Made by a program: the position numbers and the translations under genes. A DNA stretch of 64,000 bases from Rhizobium sp. 18065 (GTDB lineage Bacteria > Pseudomonadota > Alphaproteobacteria > Rhizobiales > Rhizobiaceae): NCBI RefSeq assembly GCF_902706095.1, contig NZ_CACSJP010000006.1, positions 124,001 to 188,000 on the forward strand, written 5' to 3'. This document shows positions 8,562 through 17,778 of this stretch, one piece after another. Under the pieces are notes generated by a model, which worked only from the letters and a program-made list of their open reading frames with translations, was not told the origin of the DNA and ran no database searches. Position 1 is the first letter of the stretch. Each line of letters starts with the position of its first letter.

Positions 8562-9386
8562 TCAGTCGTCCGAAGCGATCATCTGGTCCATAGAGCGCGA
8601 CGGTTCGGCGCAGCCGGCTTCACCGACGATGCGGGCGGGCACGCCGGCGACGGTGACGGCCGAAGGAACCGGCTTCAAGACGACGGATCCGGCTGCGATG
8701 CGCGAGCAGCAGCCGATCTCGATATTGCCGAGCACCTTGGCGCCCGCACCGATCATCACGCCGTCGCCGATCTTCGGATGGCGGTCGGCACCCTCCTTGC
8801 CGGTGCCGCCAAGGGTGACACCATGGAGGATGGAAACGTTGTCTCCGATCCGCGCCGTTTCGCCCACGACAAGGCCGGTGGCATGATCGAGGAAGATGCC
8901 CTTGCCGATCCGTGCCGCCGGATTGATGTCCGTCTGGAAGATGTTCGAGGACCGGCTCTGCAGATAAAGCGCGAAATCGCGGCGGCCGCGGTTCCACAGC
9001 CAATGGGCAAGGCGATGGGTCTGGATCGAATGGAAACCCTTGAAATAGAGAACCGGCTCGATAAAGCGGGTGCAGGCCGGATCGCGGTCGTAGACGGCCT
9101 GGATATCGACACGCAGGATCGAACCCCATTCAGGCCAGTCCGCCAGCATCTCATCGAACGCCTGGCGCAGAACGATTGCCGGCAGGTCGCTATGATCGAG
9201 GCGTTCACAGATGCGGTAGACGACGCAATCTTCCAGCGAGCGATGGCTCAGCACGGTCGAATGGAAAAAAGCAGCCAGCATGGAATCGCGATCGGCGGCC
9301 GTGCGGGCCTCATGCCGAAGGCTGTCCCAGATCGGGTCCATCGACTTGACCACATCCACCTTGAGGGCGTCGTTCTGTGCGACCAT
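8562..9386 (-). CDS. cysE: Serine O-acetyltransferase CysE
   Basis: A 274-residue enzyme that transfers acetyl from acetyl-CoA to L-serine, the first step of cysteine synthesis. The N-terminal helical domain (WDSLRHEARTAADRDSMLAAFFHSTVL) is followed by a left-handed beta-helix of hexapeptide repeats with the catalytic DHATGLVVGETARIGD and HGVTLGGTGKE motifs. ATG 9386 has GAGGAG eight bases upstream and matches the usual family start; the longer reading upstream is not needed. The gene is divergent from the crotonase gene across 73 bp. Confidence 0.96.
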   Translation of the reverse strand: MVAQNDALKVDVVKSMDPIWDSLRHEARTAADRDSMLAAFFHSTVLSHRSLEDCVVYRICERLDHSDLPAIVLRQAFDEMLADWPEWGSILRVDIQAVYDRDPACTRFIEPVLYFKGFHSIQTHRLAHWLWNRGRRDFALYLQSRSSNIFQTDINPAARIGKGIFLDHATGLVVGETARIGDNVSILHGVTLGGTGKEGADRHPKIGDGVMIGAGAKVLGNIEIGCCSRIAAGSVVLKPVPSAVTVAGVPARIVGEAGCAEPSRSMDQMIASDD

Positions 9387-9459
9387 TTCCGGTCTCCTCG
9401 TTTGTCTCAGAGCGCAGTATATAATCCAACCCGCACCGAACTCAAATGGACTTCTAAAA

Positions 9460-10263
9460 ATGAAACGCATCAGCGAGTTTGCCAATGGTCATATCAAGGC
9501 GTCCTGCGAGGGCGGAACCGGTTTCCTGATCCTCGACAATCCTGCCCGCAAGAACGCGATTTCCGAGTCCATGTGGCATGCGATACCAGAGGCTCTGCGC
9601 TGGCTGCACGGCAAGGCAGACGCTCGCGTGATCGTCATGCAGGGGGGCGGCAATCAGGATTTCAGCGCCGGTGCGGACATTTCGGAATTCGCCCTGGTTC
9701 GCAACGACAGCAAGACGGCGCGGATCTACGAGGCCGCCAACAGCCGCGCCTTTTCGGCAATCCGCGAGGCTCCGGTTCCGGTCATCGCGTCGATCCGTGG
9801 CATTTGCTACGGCGGCGGATTCGGGCTTGCTGCCGCCGCCGACCTTCGGCTGGCATCGTCCGATGCAAGCTTTGCCGTGCCGGCCGCCCGGCTTGGGCTC
9901 GCCTACCCCGCCGACGCCATCCAGGACTTTGTCCGGGGCCTCGGATCGCAGTTGGCCCGCAAGGCGCTGTTTACCGGAACAGGCTTCAGTGCCACGGACC
10001 TGATGCAATGCGGCTTCCTGGCGGAAATCACCGATGCCGACGCGCTCGAAGGCCAAGTCCTGACGCTTGCCCGGACGATCGCGGCCAATGCGCCGCTGTC
10101 GGTTCGTGCCTCCAAGCTCGCGCTGCGTGCCGTCGAACAGGCTGACGAGGATCTGCTGCGCGAGGCCGAGATCATCGGTGCACAGACCTTTGAAAGCGCC
10201 GACTATGCGGAAGGGCGCGCCGCCTTTGTCGAACGACGCCGGCCGCAGTTCCAGGGGCGATAG
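9460..10263 (+). CDS. Enoyl-CoA hydratase/isomerase (crotonase) family protein lacking both catalytic Glu
   Basis: A 267-residue crotonase-fold protein. The oxyanion-hole segments are intact (SAGADISEF and ICYGGGFG), so it should still bind an acyl-CoA thioester. When aligned by eye with rat enoyl-CoA hydratase, however, the two catalytic glutamates (Glu144 in GGGCE, Glu164 in QPE) are replaced by Gly (GGGFG) and Ala (VPA). A classical hydratase reaction is therefore unlikely; decarboxylase, hydrolase, isomerase or non-catalytic roles are possible. The C-terminal FVERRRPQFQGR is standard for the family. ATG 9460 is chosen because the crotonase domain starts directly after it. Confidence 0.85.
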   Translation: MKRISEFANGHIKASCEGGTGFLILDNPARKNAISESMWHAIPEALRWLHGKADARVIVMQGGGNQDFSAGADISEFALVRNDSKTARIYEAANSRAFSAIREAPVPVIASIRGICYGGGFGLAAAADLRLASSDASFAVPAARLGLAYPADAIQDFVRGLGSQLARKALFTGTGFSATDLMQCGFLAEITDADALEGQVLTLARTIAANAPLSVRASKLALRAVEQADEDLLREAEIIGAQTFESADYAEGRAAFVERRRPQFQGR

Positions 10264-10302
10264 TCGGGGCCGAGATCAGAGAACCAGTGCCCGGCAATCA
10301 GA

Positions 10303-11082
10303 TCAGGAAAGCGCCGCGTAGAACTCGAGGACGGCTTTCTTGAACACACGGTCGCCGACGGCCAGCATGTGGTCGCGGCCCGGGATATCCAGCGCAGTCG
10401 CATGCTGCATCAGTTGGGCCAGTTCCTGGGCAGAGCCCGCAATATCGTCCTTGGTACCGACCCCGATCAAGGTCGGCATGTCGACCTTGGCGATATCTCG
10501 GCGGCTGACGAGATCGCGTGATGTCATGATACAGGCGGCCAGCGCCAGCCGGTCGGATTTGGTCTGGTCGGCGAAGGCGCGAAACATGCGACCGCGCTCG
10601 TGGGTCACATCGTCCAGCGATGGTGCAAGCAGCGCGTCGGCAATCGGATCCCAATCGCCCACACCATCGCACATGCCGATGCCGAGACCGCCAAAGACCA
10701 GGGAGCGGACGCGTTCCGGATGCTCCACGGCGAGGAAAGCGGATATGCGCGCTCCCATGGAGTAGCCGAAGACATGCGCGGTATCGATGCCGAGATGGGT
10801 CAGCAGGGCCGCAGCATCCCCCGCCATCAGGCTTGGACGGTAGGCTTCCGGATCGTGCGGCTTGTCGGTCGCACCATGGCCACGATTGTCCAGCGCAATC
10901 ACACGGTAGCCAGCTTCACCCAGTGTCTTCAGCCAGCCCGGATAAACCCAGTTGACGCTCGCCGACGACGCAAAGCCGTGGATCATCAGCACCGGCGCAC
11001 CGCTCGGATCTCCCTCATCGAAAAAAGCGAATTCGAGACCGCCATGGCGAAAGCGGGAAAAAGCGGGGGCGTCGAGATTCAT
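10303..11082 (-). CDS. Alpha/beta hydrolase
   Basis: A 259-residue soluble alpha/beta-hydrolase. The oxyanion-hole HGFASS motif, nucleophile elbow GYSMGA (Ser), LIGVGTKDD (catalytic Asp region) and PGRDHMLAVGD (catalytic His) give a full triad. Substrate cannot be told from sequence; the closest general classes are carboxylesterases and ring-cleavage-product hydrolases. It converges on the crotonase gene (39-bp gap), and is divergent from the NDUFS6-like gene. No partner pathway genes flank it. Confidence 0.88.
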   Translation of the reverse strand: MNLDAPAFSRFRHGGLEFAFFDEGDPSGAPVLMIHGFASSASVNWVYPGWLKTLGEAGYRVIALDNRGHGATDKPHDPEAYRPSLMAGDAAALLTHLGIDTAHVFGYSMGARISAFLAVEHPERVRSLVFGGLGIGMCDGVGDWDPIADALLAPSLDDVTHERGRMFRAFADQTKSDRLALAACIMTSRDLVSRRDIAKVDMPTLIGVGTKDDIAGSAQELAQLMQHATALDIPGRDHMLAVGDRVFKKAVLEFYAALS

Positions 11083-11277
11083 GGACAGTCCTTCGGGGAT
11101 ATTGGGGCCTTCGGGGTCTTGGGGCAGGTCGTCAGGCTCGCCACCATATTGATTGACGACCTGACATCAATTGCCGCAGGCCGATTTTCTGTGGGTTTGC
11201 ACGTGCTTTGGCTCTACACTTTTCAACCGGACGGCGCTAAGGTCCGCGCCAAACAAACAGCATTTTCGGAGACTGAC

Positions 11278-11523
11278 ATGGCCGGCCACACGATTCCCCA
11301 TTTCCAGAACGACGGCGGTCATCGCGTGATTGAAATCGGCGTGAAGGAATTCATGTGCACCGGCGCATCCTCACCGTTCGATCATCCGCATATCTTCATC
11401 GATCTCGGCCATGACACCGAGAAGGTCTGCTCCTATTGCTCGACACTCTATCGCTACAATCCGAGCCTGAAGGCCGAACAGACAAACCCGCCCGGCTGCG
11501 TCTACCACATCAAGGCGGCGTAA
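11278..11523 (+). CDS. Zinc-finger CHCC protein, NDUFS6-like complex I accessory subunit
   Basis: An 81-residue protein with the zf-CHCC pattern: Cys in FMCTG, His in FDHPH, and the CSYC pair in EKVCSYCSTLYRY. This is the domain of mitochondrial complex I subunit NDUFS6, whose homologue is a genuine accessory subunit of alphaproteobacterial complex I. The start ATG 11278 has GGAG seven bases upstream. It is a single short gene between divergent and downstream neighbours, far from any nuo operon in this window. Function is inferred from the mitochondrial and Paracoccus enzymes. Confidence 0.85.
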   Translation: MAGHTIPHFQNDGGHRVIEIGVKEFMCTGASSPFDHPHIFIDLGHDTEKVCSYCSTLYRYNPSLKAEQTNPPGCVYHIKAA

Positions 11524-11550
11524 GACGCAGCGTCGCGATTGGCATTGCTC

Positions 11551-12714
11551 ATGTCCATCACGCACGCTGCCATTGTCGGAGCCGGCATAGCCGGCCTTAC
11601 TGCTGCCCTTTCGCTGGCGCAAAAAGGCATCTCATCCGACATCATCGAACAGGCGCCGCAGCTTGGCGAAGTTGGCGCAGGTCTGCAGCTTTCCCCCAAT
11701 GCGACATCGGTGCTGGCGTCGCTCGGCGTGCTTGCCGAGATCGAGCGGCACTGGCTTGAGCCAACATCGATCCGGCTGGCATCAGGCAAGAGCCTTAAAG
11801 TGCTGGCCGAAGTTCCAGCTGGTGATTTTGCGCGGCGGCGCTGGGGCCAGCCTTACGGCGTTTTGCATCGCTCCACCCTGCAGCAGGCGCTGCTGCATGC
11901 GGTCCTATCCGAACCGCTGTGCAAGCTTCATCTCGGACGACGGGTTGCAGGCGTCGGAATTGATAGCCTCGCCTATCTCACCGGCAGCAAGCCGGATTTC
12001 GTGGTCGGGGCCGATGGCGTCTGGTCCGTGGCGCGAGAGGCCATACCGGACAGCCCGAGCGTCAGCTTTTCAGGCAACATCGCCTGGCGTTTCACCGTCG
12101 ATGGCGACACTGCGCCAGGCTTCCTTTCCCGAGATGGCGTCGTCGCGCACCTCGGCAGCCGCAGCCATCTGATTTCCTATCCGCTGAAAGAAACGAACGG
12201 CTACAATCTCGTCGCCGTCGCCAGCGGTGCGGACGCTGATGAGCACTGGGCGATTGCGGCCGATGCTGCCCGATGCGCGATGCTGCTGGAACAGTTTTCC
12301 GGCTGGCACCTGTCGATCCGGGCGCTGCTCGCCGGGGCAAAAAATGCCAATTTCTGGCCGCTCTACCAGGCATCCGAGGGTCGCTGGCAAAACGGTCGCG
12401 ACACCGTTCTGATCGGTGATGCGGCCCATGCGATGATGCCGTTTGCGGCACAGGGAGCTGCGATGGCGATCGAGGACGGTTTCGCGCTTGCGCAGTATGT
12501 GTCGGCAGCACCGCTGGCCGAGGCGCTTGCCACCTTTGAGACCGAGCGCAAGGCAAGGGCCGCCAAGGTCAAGGCGCGCGGCGATTTCAACCGCTTTGCC
12601 TACCATGCGCGCGGACCGGTACGCATTGCCCGGGATCTCGTCCTGTCAATACGGTCGCCGGAAAGCCTCGCCGCCGACCTCGACTGGCTCTATGGCCATC
12701 GCGCCGGCGGCTGA
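11551..12714 (+). CDS. FAD-dependent monooxygenase (salicylate/3-hydroxybenzoate hydroxylase-like)
   Basis: A 387-residue class A flavoprotein monooxygenase. N-terminal AAIVGAGIAGLTAALSLAQKG is the Rossmann GxGxxG for FAD, FVVGADGVWS is the DG motif, and VLIGDAAHAMMPFAAQG is the second FAD/ribityl GD motif. Related enzymes hydroxylate aromatic acids with NAD(P)H and O2; a UbiH-like role in quinone synthesis is an alternative, but the sequence resembles the salicylate hydroxylase group more. I prefer ATG 11551 to a TTG 12 bp upstream. It starts 27 bp after the NDUFS6-like gene and converges on metC. Confidence 0.87.
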   Translation: MSITHAAIVGAGIAGLTAALSLAQKGISSDIIEQAPQLGEVGAGLQLSPNATSVLASLGVLAEIERHWLEPTSIRLASGKSLKVLAEVPAGDFARRRWGQPYGVLHRSTLQQALLHAVLSEPLCKLHLGRRVAGVGIDSLAYLTGSKPDFVVGADGVWSVAREAIPDSPSVSFSGNIAWRFTVDGDTAPGFLSRDGVVAHLGSRSHLISYPLKETNGYNLVAVASGADADEHWAIAADAARCAMLLEQFSGWHLSIRALLAGAKNANFWPLYQASEGRWQNGRDTVLIGDAAHAMMPFAAQGAAMAIEDGFALAQYVSAAPLAEALATFETERKARAAKVKARGDFNRFAYHARGPVRIARDLVLSIRSPESLAADLDWLYGHRAGG

Positions 12715-12731
12715 GACAGGCGTCGTGGCCG

Positions 12732-13922
12732 TCAGATTTCCGACGCCGCTTTGAATCCGGCTTCGAGATCGGCCATCAGGTCCTCGACGTTTTCCAGGCC
12801 GATCTGCAGGCGGATCAAGGCGCCCTCCTCCGGCGCCTTGCGGATCGTGCGATCATCGAGACTGACCATGATTGCCAGGCTCTCATAGCCGCCCCAGGAC
12901 CAGCCCAGGCCGAAAATGTTCAGGCTGTCGAGGAAGGCGCGGGCCTTCGGCTTGGCCTTTTCCGGCGACCCCGCGGTCAGCACGAACGAGAAGATGCCGC
13001 TGGCGCCCTTGAAGTCGCGTTTCCAGATGTCGTGACCGGGGAAACTCGGCAGAGCCGGATGCAGTACGCGGGCGACATCGTCGCGCCCTTCCAGCCACTG
13101 TGCCATGCGCAGCGCGCTGCGGCCGTGATGCTCCAGGCGGATGCCCATCGTGCGCAGGCCGCGCAGGATCTGGTAGCTGTCGTCCGGAGCACCGCAAATG
13201 CCGAGCGTGATATTGGCCTCATGCAGCTGCGGCCAGTATTTGGCGTTGGCCGATACCGTGCCCATCAGGATATCGGAGTGACCGGACGGATATTTGGTCG
13301 CGGCATGGATGGAAATGTCGACGCCAAAATCCAGCGGCTTGAAATAGAGCGGTGTTGCCCAGGTGTTGTCCATGGTCACGACGCAGCCATGGCGATGGGC
13401 GATATCGGAAATGGCACGGATGTCCTGCATCTCGAATGTGTTGGAACCCGGCGCCTCCGTATGAACCAGCTTTGTGTTGGGCTGGATCAAGGCTTCGATC
13501 CCGGCACCGATCTCCGGATCATAATATTCGACCGTCACCCCCAGCCGCGCCAGCATCGTGTCGCAGAAATGGCGGCAGGGCGAATAGACCGAATCGACGA
13601 TCAGCGCGTGATCGCCCGCCGACAGAAATGCCAGGAACGGCACGGTGATGGCGGCCAGCCCGGACGGTACCAGAATGGTTCCGGCAGACCCCTCGAGTTC
13701 ATCGATCGCAAGGCAAAGCGCATCGGTCGTCGGCGTGCCCCGCGTTCCGTAGGTATAGGTCTGACTGCGTGTCTCCATCGCGCGGGCATTGGGAAACAGC
13801 ACTGTCGATGCGTGCACCACCGGAGGATTGACGAACCCATGATAGGAACTGGGATCATGGCCGATATGGGCCAGCCGCGTATCTGTGCCGGCCGTGGCCA
13901 ACCACTCTTTCTTTCCACTCAT
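12732..13922 (-). CDS. metC: Cystathionine beta-lyase MetC
   Basis: A 396-residue PLP enzyme of the Cys/Met metabolism family that cleaves cystathionine to homocysteine, pyruvate and ammonia. The PLP lysine is in SIHAATKYPSGHSD; SQTYTYGTRGTPTT and TEAPGSNTFEMQD are family blocks, and the Gly/Ser-rich LVPSGLAAIT segment binds the cofactor phosphate. ATG 13922 has AGGAAGG eight bases upstream and is preferred to a start 18 bp earlier. It is divergent from aapJ; metC beside aapJQMP is a recurring rhizobial arrangement. It converges on the monooxygenase gene. Confidence 0.94.
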   Translation of the reverse strand: MSGKKEWLATAGTDTRLAHIGHDPSSYHGFVNPPVVHASTVLFPNARAMETRSQTYTYGTRGTPTTDALCLAIDELEGSAGTILVPSGLAAITVPFLAFLSAGDHALIVDSVYSPCRHFCDTMLARLGVTVEYYDPEIGAGIEALIQPNTKLVHTEAPGSNTFEMQDIRAISDIAHRHGCVVTMDNTWATPLYFKPLDFGVDISIHAATKYPSGHSDILMGTVSANAKYWPQLHEANITLGICGAPDDSYQILRGLRTMGIRLEHHGRSALRMAQWLEGRDDVARVLHPALPSFPGHDIWKRDFKGASGIFSFVLTAGSPEKAKPKARAFLDSLNIFGLGWSWGGYESLAIMVSLDDRTIRKAPEEGALIRLQIGLENVEDLMADLEAGFKAASEI

Positions 13923-14152
13923 CAATAGACCTTCCTGCATGCATGAGAGCGCTAGTTCTTGCCGTCATCGGATTGAAGGTCAAGTCGTTGTTGCGCCATC
14001 CTCTGAGCGCGGATTGCCATGCACCACACGCAGGAAACACCTGCAAAAAGGCACAAATTTCATCACCAAAGCGCTAAAATCATACATATCTGCCTGTTTA
14101 TCATGCGAAATGAGCAAAATGCCGCTTTTGTTCGCAAATCACGGCTTAAAGA

Positions 14153-14182
14153 CTTGACCCTGCAGCCATTTCCGACTGTGAT
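14153..14182 (+). promoter_or_regulatory. Candidate aapJ promoter in the metC-aapJ intergenic region
   Basis: The 361-bp gap between metC and aapJ (13923-14283) is AT-richer than its surroundings and holds no gene. CTTGAC (14153-14158) is an ideal alphaproteobacterial -35; TGTGAT 18 bp later is only a fair -10. No clear sigma-54 site was found. A leader of about 95 nt would precede the aapJ ATG. Confidence 0.4.
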
Positions 14183-14283
14183 AGTCGTGCTTGCTCCGGG
14201 AGGCCGCAAGCCGATGAGCGCCGCCGAACTCGTTTGGCCGGGTGCCGTCGATGGGAAAAACAATAGAAATAAAGGTTGGGAAA

Positions 14284-15312
14284 ATGAAAAAGACACTTTT
14301 GTCAGCAGCGATTGGCGTCGCAGCCGTTGGCTTTGGCGCGGTCGCCGCTCAGGCTGGCACTCTCGATGACGTCAAGGCCAAGGGCTTCGTTCAGTGCGGC
14401 GTCAACGGCTCCAATCTGGCCGGTTTCGGCGCCCAGGATTCGTCCGGCAACTGGACCGGCATCGACGTCGATCTGTGCCGTGCTGTTGCTGCCGCCGTTT
14501 TCGGCGACGCAACCAAGGTAAAGTTCACGCCCCTGTCTGCCAAGGACCGTTTCCCGGCCCTTCAGTCGGGTGAAGTCGACATGCTTGCCCGTAACACCAC
14601 CTGGAGCGCCAGCCGCGATTCGCAGCTCGGCTTCGACTTCCGCGCCGTCAATTATTACGACGGTCAGGGCTTCATGGTCACCAAGGCTCTGAACGTCAAG
14701 TCGGCCCTCGAACTGTCTGGCGCTGCCGTCTGCGTCCAGTCGGGCACCACGACCGAACTCAACCTCGCCGACTACTTCAAGGCCAACGGCATGGAATACA
14801 AGCCGGTCGTCTTCGAAAAGCAGGAAGAAGTCGACGCCGCCTACCAGTCCGGCCGTTGCGACGTCTACACCACCGACCAGTCGGGCCTGTATTCGATCCG
14901 CCTGTCGCTCGCCAACCCGGCCGACCACGTCATCCTGCCGGAAATCATCTCGAAGGAGCCGCTTGGCCCCGCCGTTCGCCAGAACGATTCGAAGTGGTTC
15001 GACGTTGTTTCCTTCGCTCACTACGCCATGATCACCGGCGAAGACTTCGGCATCACCCAGGCCAACCTGGATGAGATGACCAAGTCCGAGAACCCGGACA
15101 TCAAGCGCTTCCTCGGCGAAGAAAAGGACCAGACCATCGGCAAGGACTTCGGTCTCGACGAGAAGTGGGCCTACAACATCATCAAGCAGGTCGGCAATTA
15201 CGGCGAATCCTTCGAGCGTAACGTCGGCCAGGGCAGCGCCCTGAAGATCGAACGCGGCCTCAATGCTCTGTGGTCAAAGGGCGGTCTGCAGTACGCACCG
15301 CCGATCCGCTAA
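14284..15312 (+). CDS. aapJ: General L-amino acid ABC transporter, periplasmic binding protein AapJ
   Basis: A 342-residue family 3 solute-binding protein with a Sec signal peptide (MKKTLLSAAIGVAAVG..., cleavage after about residue 24). VKAKGFVQCGVNGSNLAGF and WTGIDVDLCRAVAAAVFGD are characteristic of AapJ, as is a binding region DMLARNTTWSASRDSQLGFDF. In R. leguminosarum AapJ gives the Aap system broad amino-acid specificity. ATG 14284 is the methionine that starts the signal peptide. It heads the aapJQMP operon; a strong stem-loop follows the stop codon and probably keeps aapJ mRNA more abundant than that of the permeases. Confidence 0.97.
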   Translation: MKKTLLSAAIGVAAVGFGAVAAQAGTLDDVKAKGFVQCGVNGSNLAGFGAQDSSGNWTGIDVDLCRAVAAAVFGDATKVKFTPLSAKDRFPALQSGEVDMLARNTTWSASRDSQLGFDFRAVNYYDGQGFMVTKALNVKSALELSGAAVCVQSGTTTELNLADYFKANGMEYKPVVFEKQEEVDAAYQSGRCDVYTTDQSGLYSIRLSLANPADHVILPEIISKEPLGPAVRQNDSKWFDVVSFAHYAMITGEDFGITQANLDEMTKSENPDIKRFLGEEKDQTIGKDFGLDEKWAYNIIKQVGNYGESFERNVGQGSALKIERGLNALWSKGGLQYAPPIR

Positions 15313-15329
15313 GCCGGATTGCTGCATAC

Positions 15330-15352
15330 GGGAAGGCGCCATGCGCCTTCCC
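15330..15352 (+). other. Intercistronic stem-loop between aapJ and aapQ
   Basis: A perfect 10-bp stem GGGAAGGCGC-CAT-GCGCCTTCCC lies 17 bp past the aapJ stop, with no T tract after it. Such hairpins after binding-protein genes usually protect the upstream mRNA from 3' exonucleases and allow partial read-through to the permease genes. Confidence 0.75.
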
Positions 15353-15414
15353 ACCCAATACGAATAAAAAACGCAAAGCCAAAAAAACAAGGCTGCGGTA
15401 CAGGGGACAGATAT

Positions 15415-16608
15415 ATGGCAGTTGCAGCTGCAGACAGGGGCGGAGCTATGCGCTCCGGAACCTCGTTGCTTTATAATCCCGCATTACGTCAGTTCGTCTA
15501 TCAGGCGCTGACAGTGGTCTTCGTTGTCTGGCTGTTCTGGTTTGCCGGGACAAATGCGGCCGACAACCTCGCGCGGGCGAATATGACCGCCGGCTTCGAC
15601 TTCCTCGGCAGTCGCGCGGGCTTCGACATCGCCCAGACGCCGATCGCCTATACCAGTGATTCCAGCTACATGCGCGCGCTGATGCTTGGCCTGGTCAACA
15701 CACTGATCGTCGCGTTCACCGGCATCATCACGGCCACCATCATCGGCCTCCTGGTCGGCATCGGCCGTCTTTCCAACAACTGGCTGATCGCGCGCCTTTC
15801 GACTGTCTATGTCGAGGTTTTCCGCAACATCCCGCCGCTGCTGGTCATCTTCTTCTGGTACAAGGGCGTGCTGTCGCTGCTGCCCGACGTCAAGCAATCG
15901 CTGAACCTGCCGCTGTCGGTTTTCGTCAGCAACCGCGGGATCTACATGCCGGCGCCGGTCTTCGGCGAAGGCATATCGCTTGTCGTGGTAACCTTCGTCG
16001 TCGCCGTTATCGGCGCAATCCTCTACAGTCGCTGGGCGACGAAAAAGCAACTCGCGACAGGCAAGCGCCCGCCCGTGCTTTACGTCAACCTGGGGCTGAT
16101 CATCGGATTGCCGCTTCTCGCCTTCCTGCTGATCGGCGCGCCGGTCACCTTCGACATTCCGGAACTCGGCAAGTTCAACATGCGCGGCGGCACCGTGATC
16201 GGACCGGAATTCCTGTCGCTCTACATGGCGCTTTCCTTCTACACGGCCGCCTTCATCGCGGAAATCGTCCGCGCCGGCATCCGTGGCGTGTCGAAGGGCC
16301 AGTCGGAAGCGGCCAACGCGCTCGGCATCCGTTCTGGCCTCGCCACGCGCCTGGTGATCCTGCCGCAGGCTCTGCGCATCATCATCCCGCCACTGACGTC
16401 GCAGTTTTTGAATTTGACAAAGAACTCGTCGCTTGCTGTGGCCATCGGCTACGCCGATCTGGTCGCTGTCGGCGGCACCATTCTCAACCAGTCCGGTCAC
16501 TCGATCGAGATCATTGCGATCTGGATGATGATCTATGTCTCGATCAGCCTGATGACATCGCTGTTCATGAACTGGTTCAATGCCAAAATGGCACTGGTGG
16601 AGCGCTGA
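15415..16608 (+). CDS. aapQ: General L-amino acid ABC transporter permease AapQ
   Basis: A 397-residue inner-membrane permease of the HisMQ/GltJK type. A long N-terminal region with one helix precedes the core; the EAA loop, with [26 protein letters not shown], contacts the ATPase. Residues around [19 protein letters not shown] are the conserved substrate-path segment of polar amino-acid permeases. I chose ATG 15415 (GGGGACA seven bases upstream) over a start at 15319, which would add an unlikely basic leader. It overlaps no gene; aapM begins 2 bp after its stop. Confidence 0.95.
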   Translation: MAVAAADRGGAMRSGTSLLYNPALRQFVYQALTVVFVVWLFWFAGTNAADNLARANMTAGFDFLGSRAGFDIAQTPIAYTSDSSYMRALMLGLVNTLIVAFTGIITATIIGLLVGIGRLSNNWLIARLSTVYVEVFRNIPPLLVIFFWYKGVLSLLPDVKQSLNLPLSVFVSNRGIYMPAPVFGEGISLVVVTFVVAVIGAILYSRWATKKQLATGKRPPVLYVNLGLIIGLPLLAFLLIGAPVTFDIPELGKFNMRGGTVIGPEFLSLYMALSFYTAAFIAEIVRAGIRGVSKGQSEAANALGIRSGLATRLVILPQALRIIIPPLTSQFLNLTKNSSLAVAIGYADLVAVGGTILNQSGHSIEIIAIWMMIYVSISLMTSLFMNWFNAKMALVER

Positions 16609-16609
16609 G

Positions 16610-17764
16610 ATGAGCAAAGACCCTTCCTATCTCCGCCAGGAATTCCTGCCCGGTCTGCCTGCGCCGTCATCTGACAAGTCGGTCGCTGGATGGATGCGGA
16701 AAAACCTGTTCGCCACACCGCTCGACAGCCTGATGAGCGTCGCCTTCGGCGCGGTGATCATCTGGTTCGTCACCTCTGTGTTCGACTGGCTGTTTATCTC
16801 GGCTGTCTGGTCGGGTGACGGCCGTGCGGCCTGCGCTACCCTGGTGCAGGGCGGCACCCAACCGGACGGCTGGAGCGGCGCTTGCTGGGCCTATGTCGGC
16901 GACTGGTTCACCCAGTTCATGGTTGGCTCCTACCCGCGCGACCAGCTGTGGCGGCCGATCCTGATCGCTGTGCTGTTCGTTGCGCTTTTGATCCCCTTCC
17001 TCATTCCCAAGGCACCGCGCAAGGGCCTCAACGCCCTGCTTCTGCTGATCGTGTTGCCGATCGTCGCCTATGTGCTGCTGCTCGGCGGCTCCTTCGGCCT
17101 GACCCATGTCGAGACATCGCAATGGGGCGGCCTGATGGTGACGCTGATCCTGTCGTTCATTGGTATCGTCGTCTCCCTGCCCTTCGGTATTCTGCTGGCC
17201 ATGGGCCGGCGGTCGCAAATGCCGATCGTCAAGGCAGCCTCGGTCGGCTTCATCGAACTCGTGCGCGGCGTGCCGCTGATCACCGTGCTGTTCATGGCCA
17301 GCGTGCTTCTGCCGCTGTTCCTGCCGCCCGGCGACAATATCGACAAGTTCGTGCGTGCGCTGGTCGGCGTTTCGATCTTCGCATCGGCCTATATGGCGGA
17401 AGTCATTCGCGGTGGCCTGCAGGCCATTCCGAAGGGACAGTACGAAGGGGCGGATTCGCTCGGCCTGAACTACGGTCAGAAGATGTTCTTCATCGTCATG
17501 CCGCAAGCGATCAAGCTCGTCGTCCCCGGCATCGTGAACACGTTTATCGGCATGTTCAAGGACACGTCGCTGGTCTCGATCATCAACATGTACGACCTGC
17601 TCGGCATCGTGAAGGCAAGCTTCGGCGACGCCCGTTGGATCACACCCGTAACACCATTGACGGGCCTGATCTTTGCAGGTTTCATCTTCTGGATTTTCTG
17701 CTTCGGCATGTCGCGTTATTCGGCCTTCATCGAACGGCATCTCGACACCGGACACAAACGCTAA
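16610..17764 (+). CDS. aapM: General L-amino acid ABC transporter permease AapM
   Basis: A 384-residue inner-membrane permease, partner of AapQ. The cytoplasmic EAA loop is [25 protein letters not shown], and [24 protein letters not shown] is the typical family 3 permease segment. The first part adds transmembrane segments beyond a minimal permease, as in other AapM proteins. ATG 16610 is two bases after the aapQ stop with GGAG upstream, so translation is coupled. The gene is followed after 14 bp by aapP. Confidence 0.95.
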   Translation: MSKDPSYLRQEFLPGLPAPSSDKSVAGWMRKNLFATPLDSLMSVAFGAVIIWFVTSVFDWLFISAVWSGDGRAACATLVQGGTQPDGWSGACWAYVGDWFTQFMVGSYPRDQLWRPILIAVLFVALLIPFLIPKAPRKGLNALLLLIVLPIVAYVLLLGGSFGLTHVETSQWGGLMVTLILSFIGIVVSLPFGILLAMGRRSQMPIVKAASVGFIELVRGVPLITVLFMASVLLPLFLPPGDNIDKFVRALVGVSIFASAYMAEVIRGGLQAIPKGQYEGADSLGLNYGQKMFFIVMPQAIKLVVPGIVNTFIGMFKDTSLVSIINMYDLLGIVKASFGDARWITPVTPLTGLIFAGFIFWIFCFGMSRYSAFIERHLDTGHKR

Positions 17765-17778
17765 ACAGGAACACTCTC

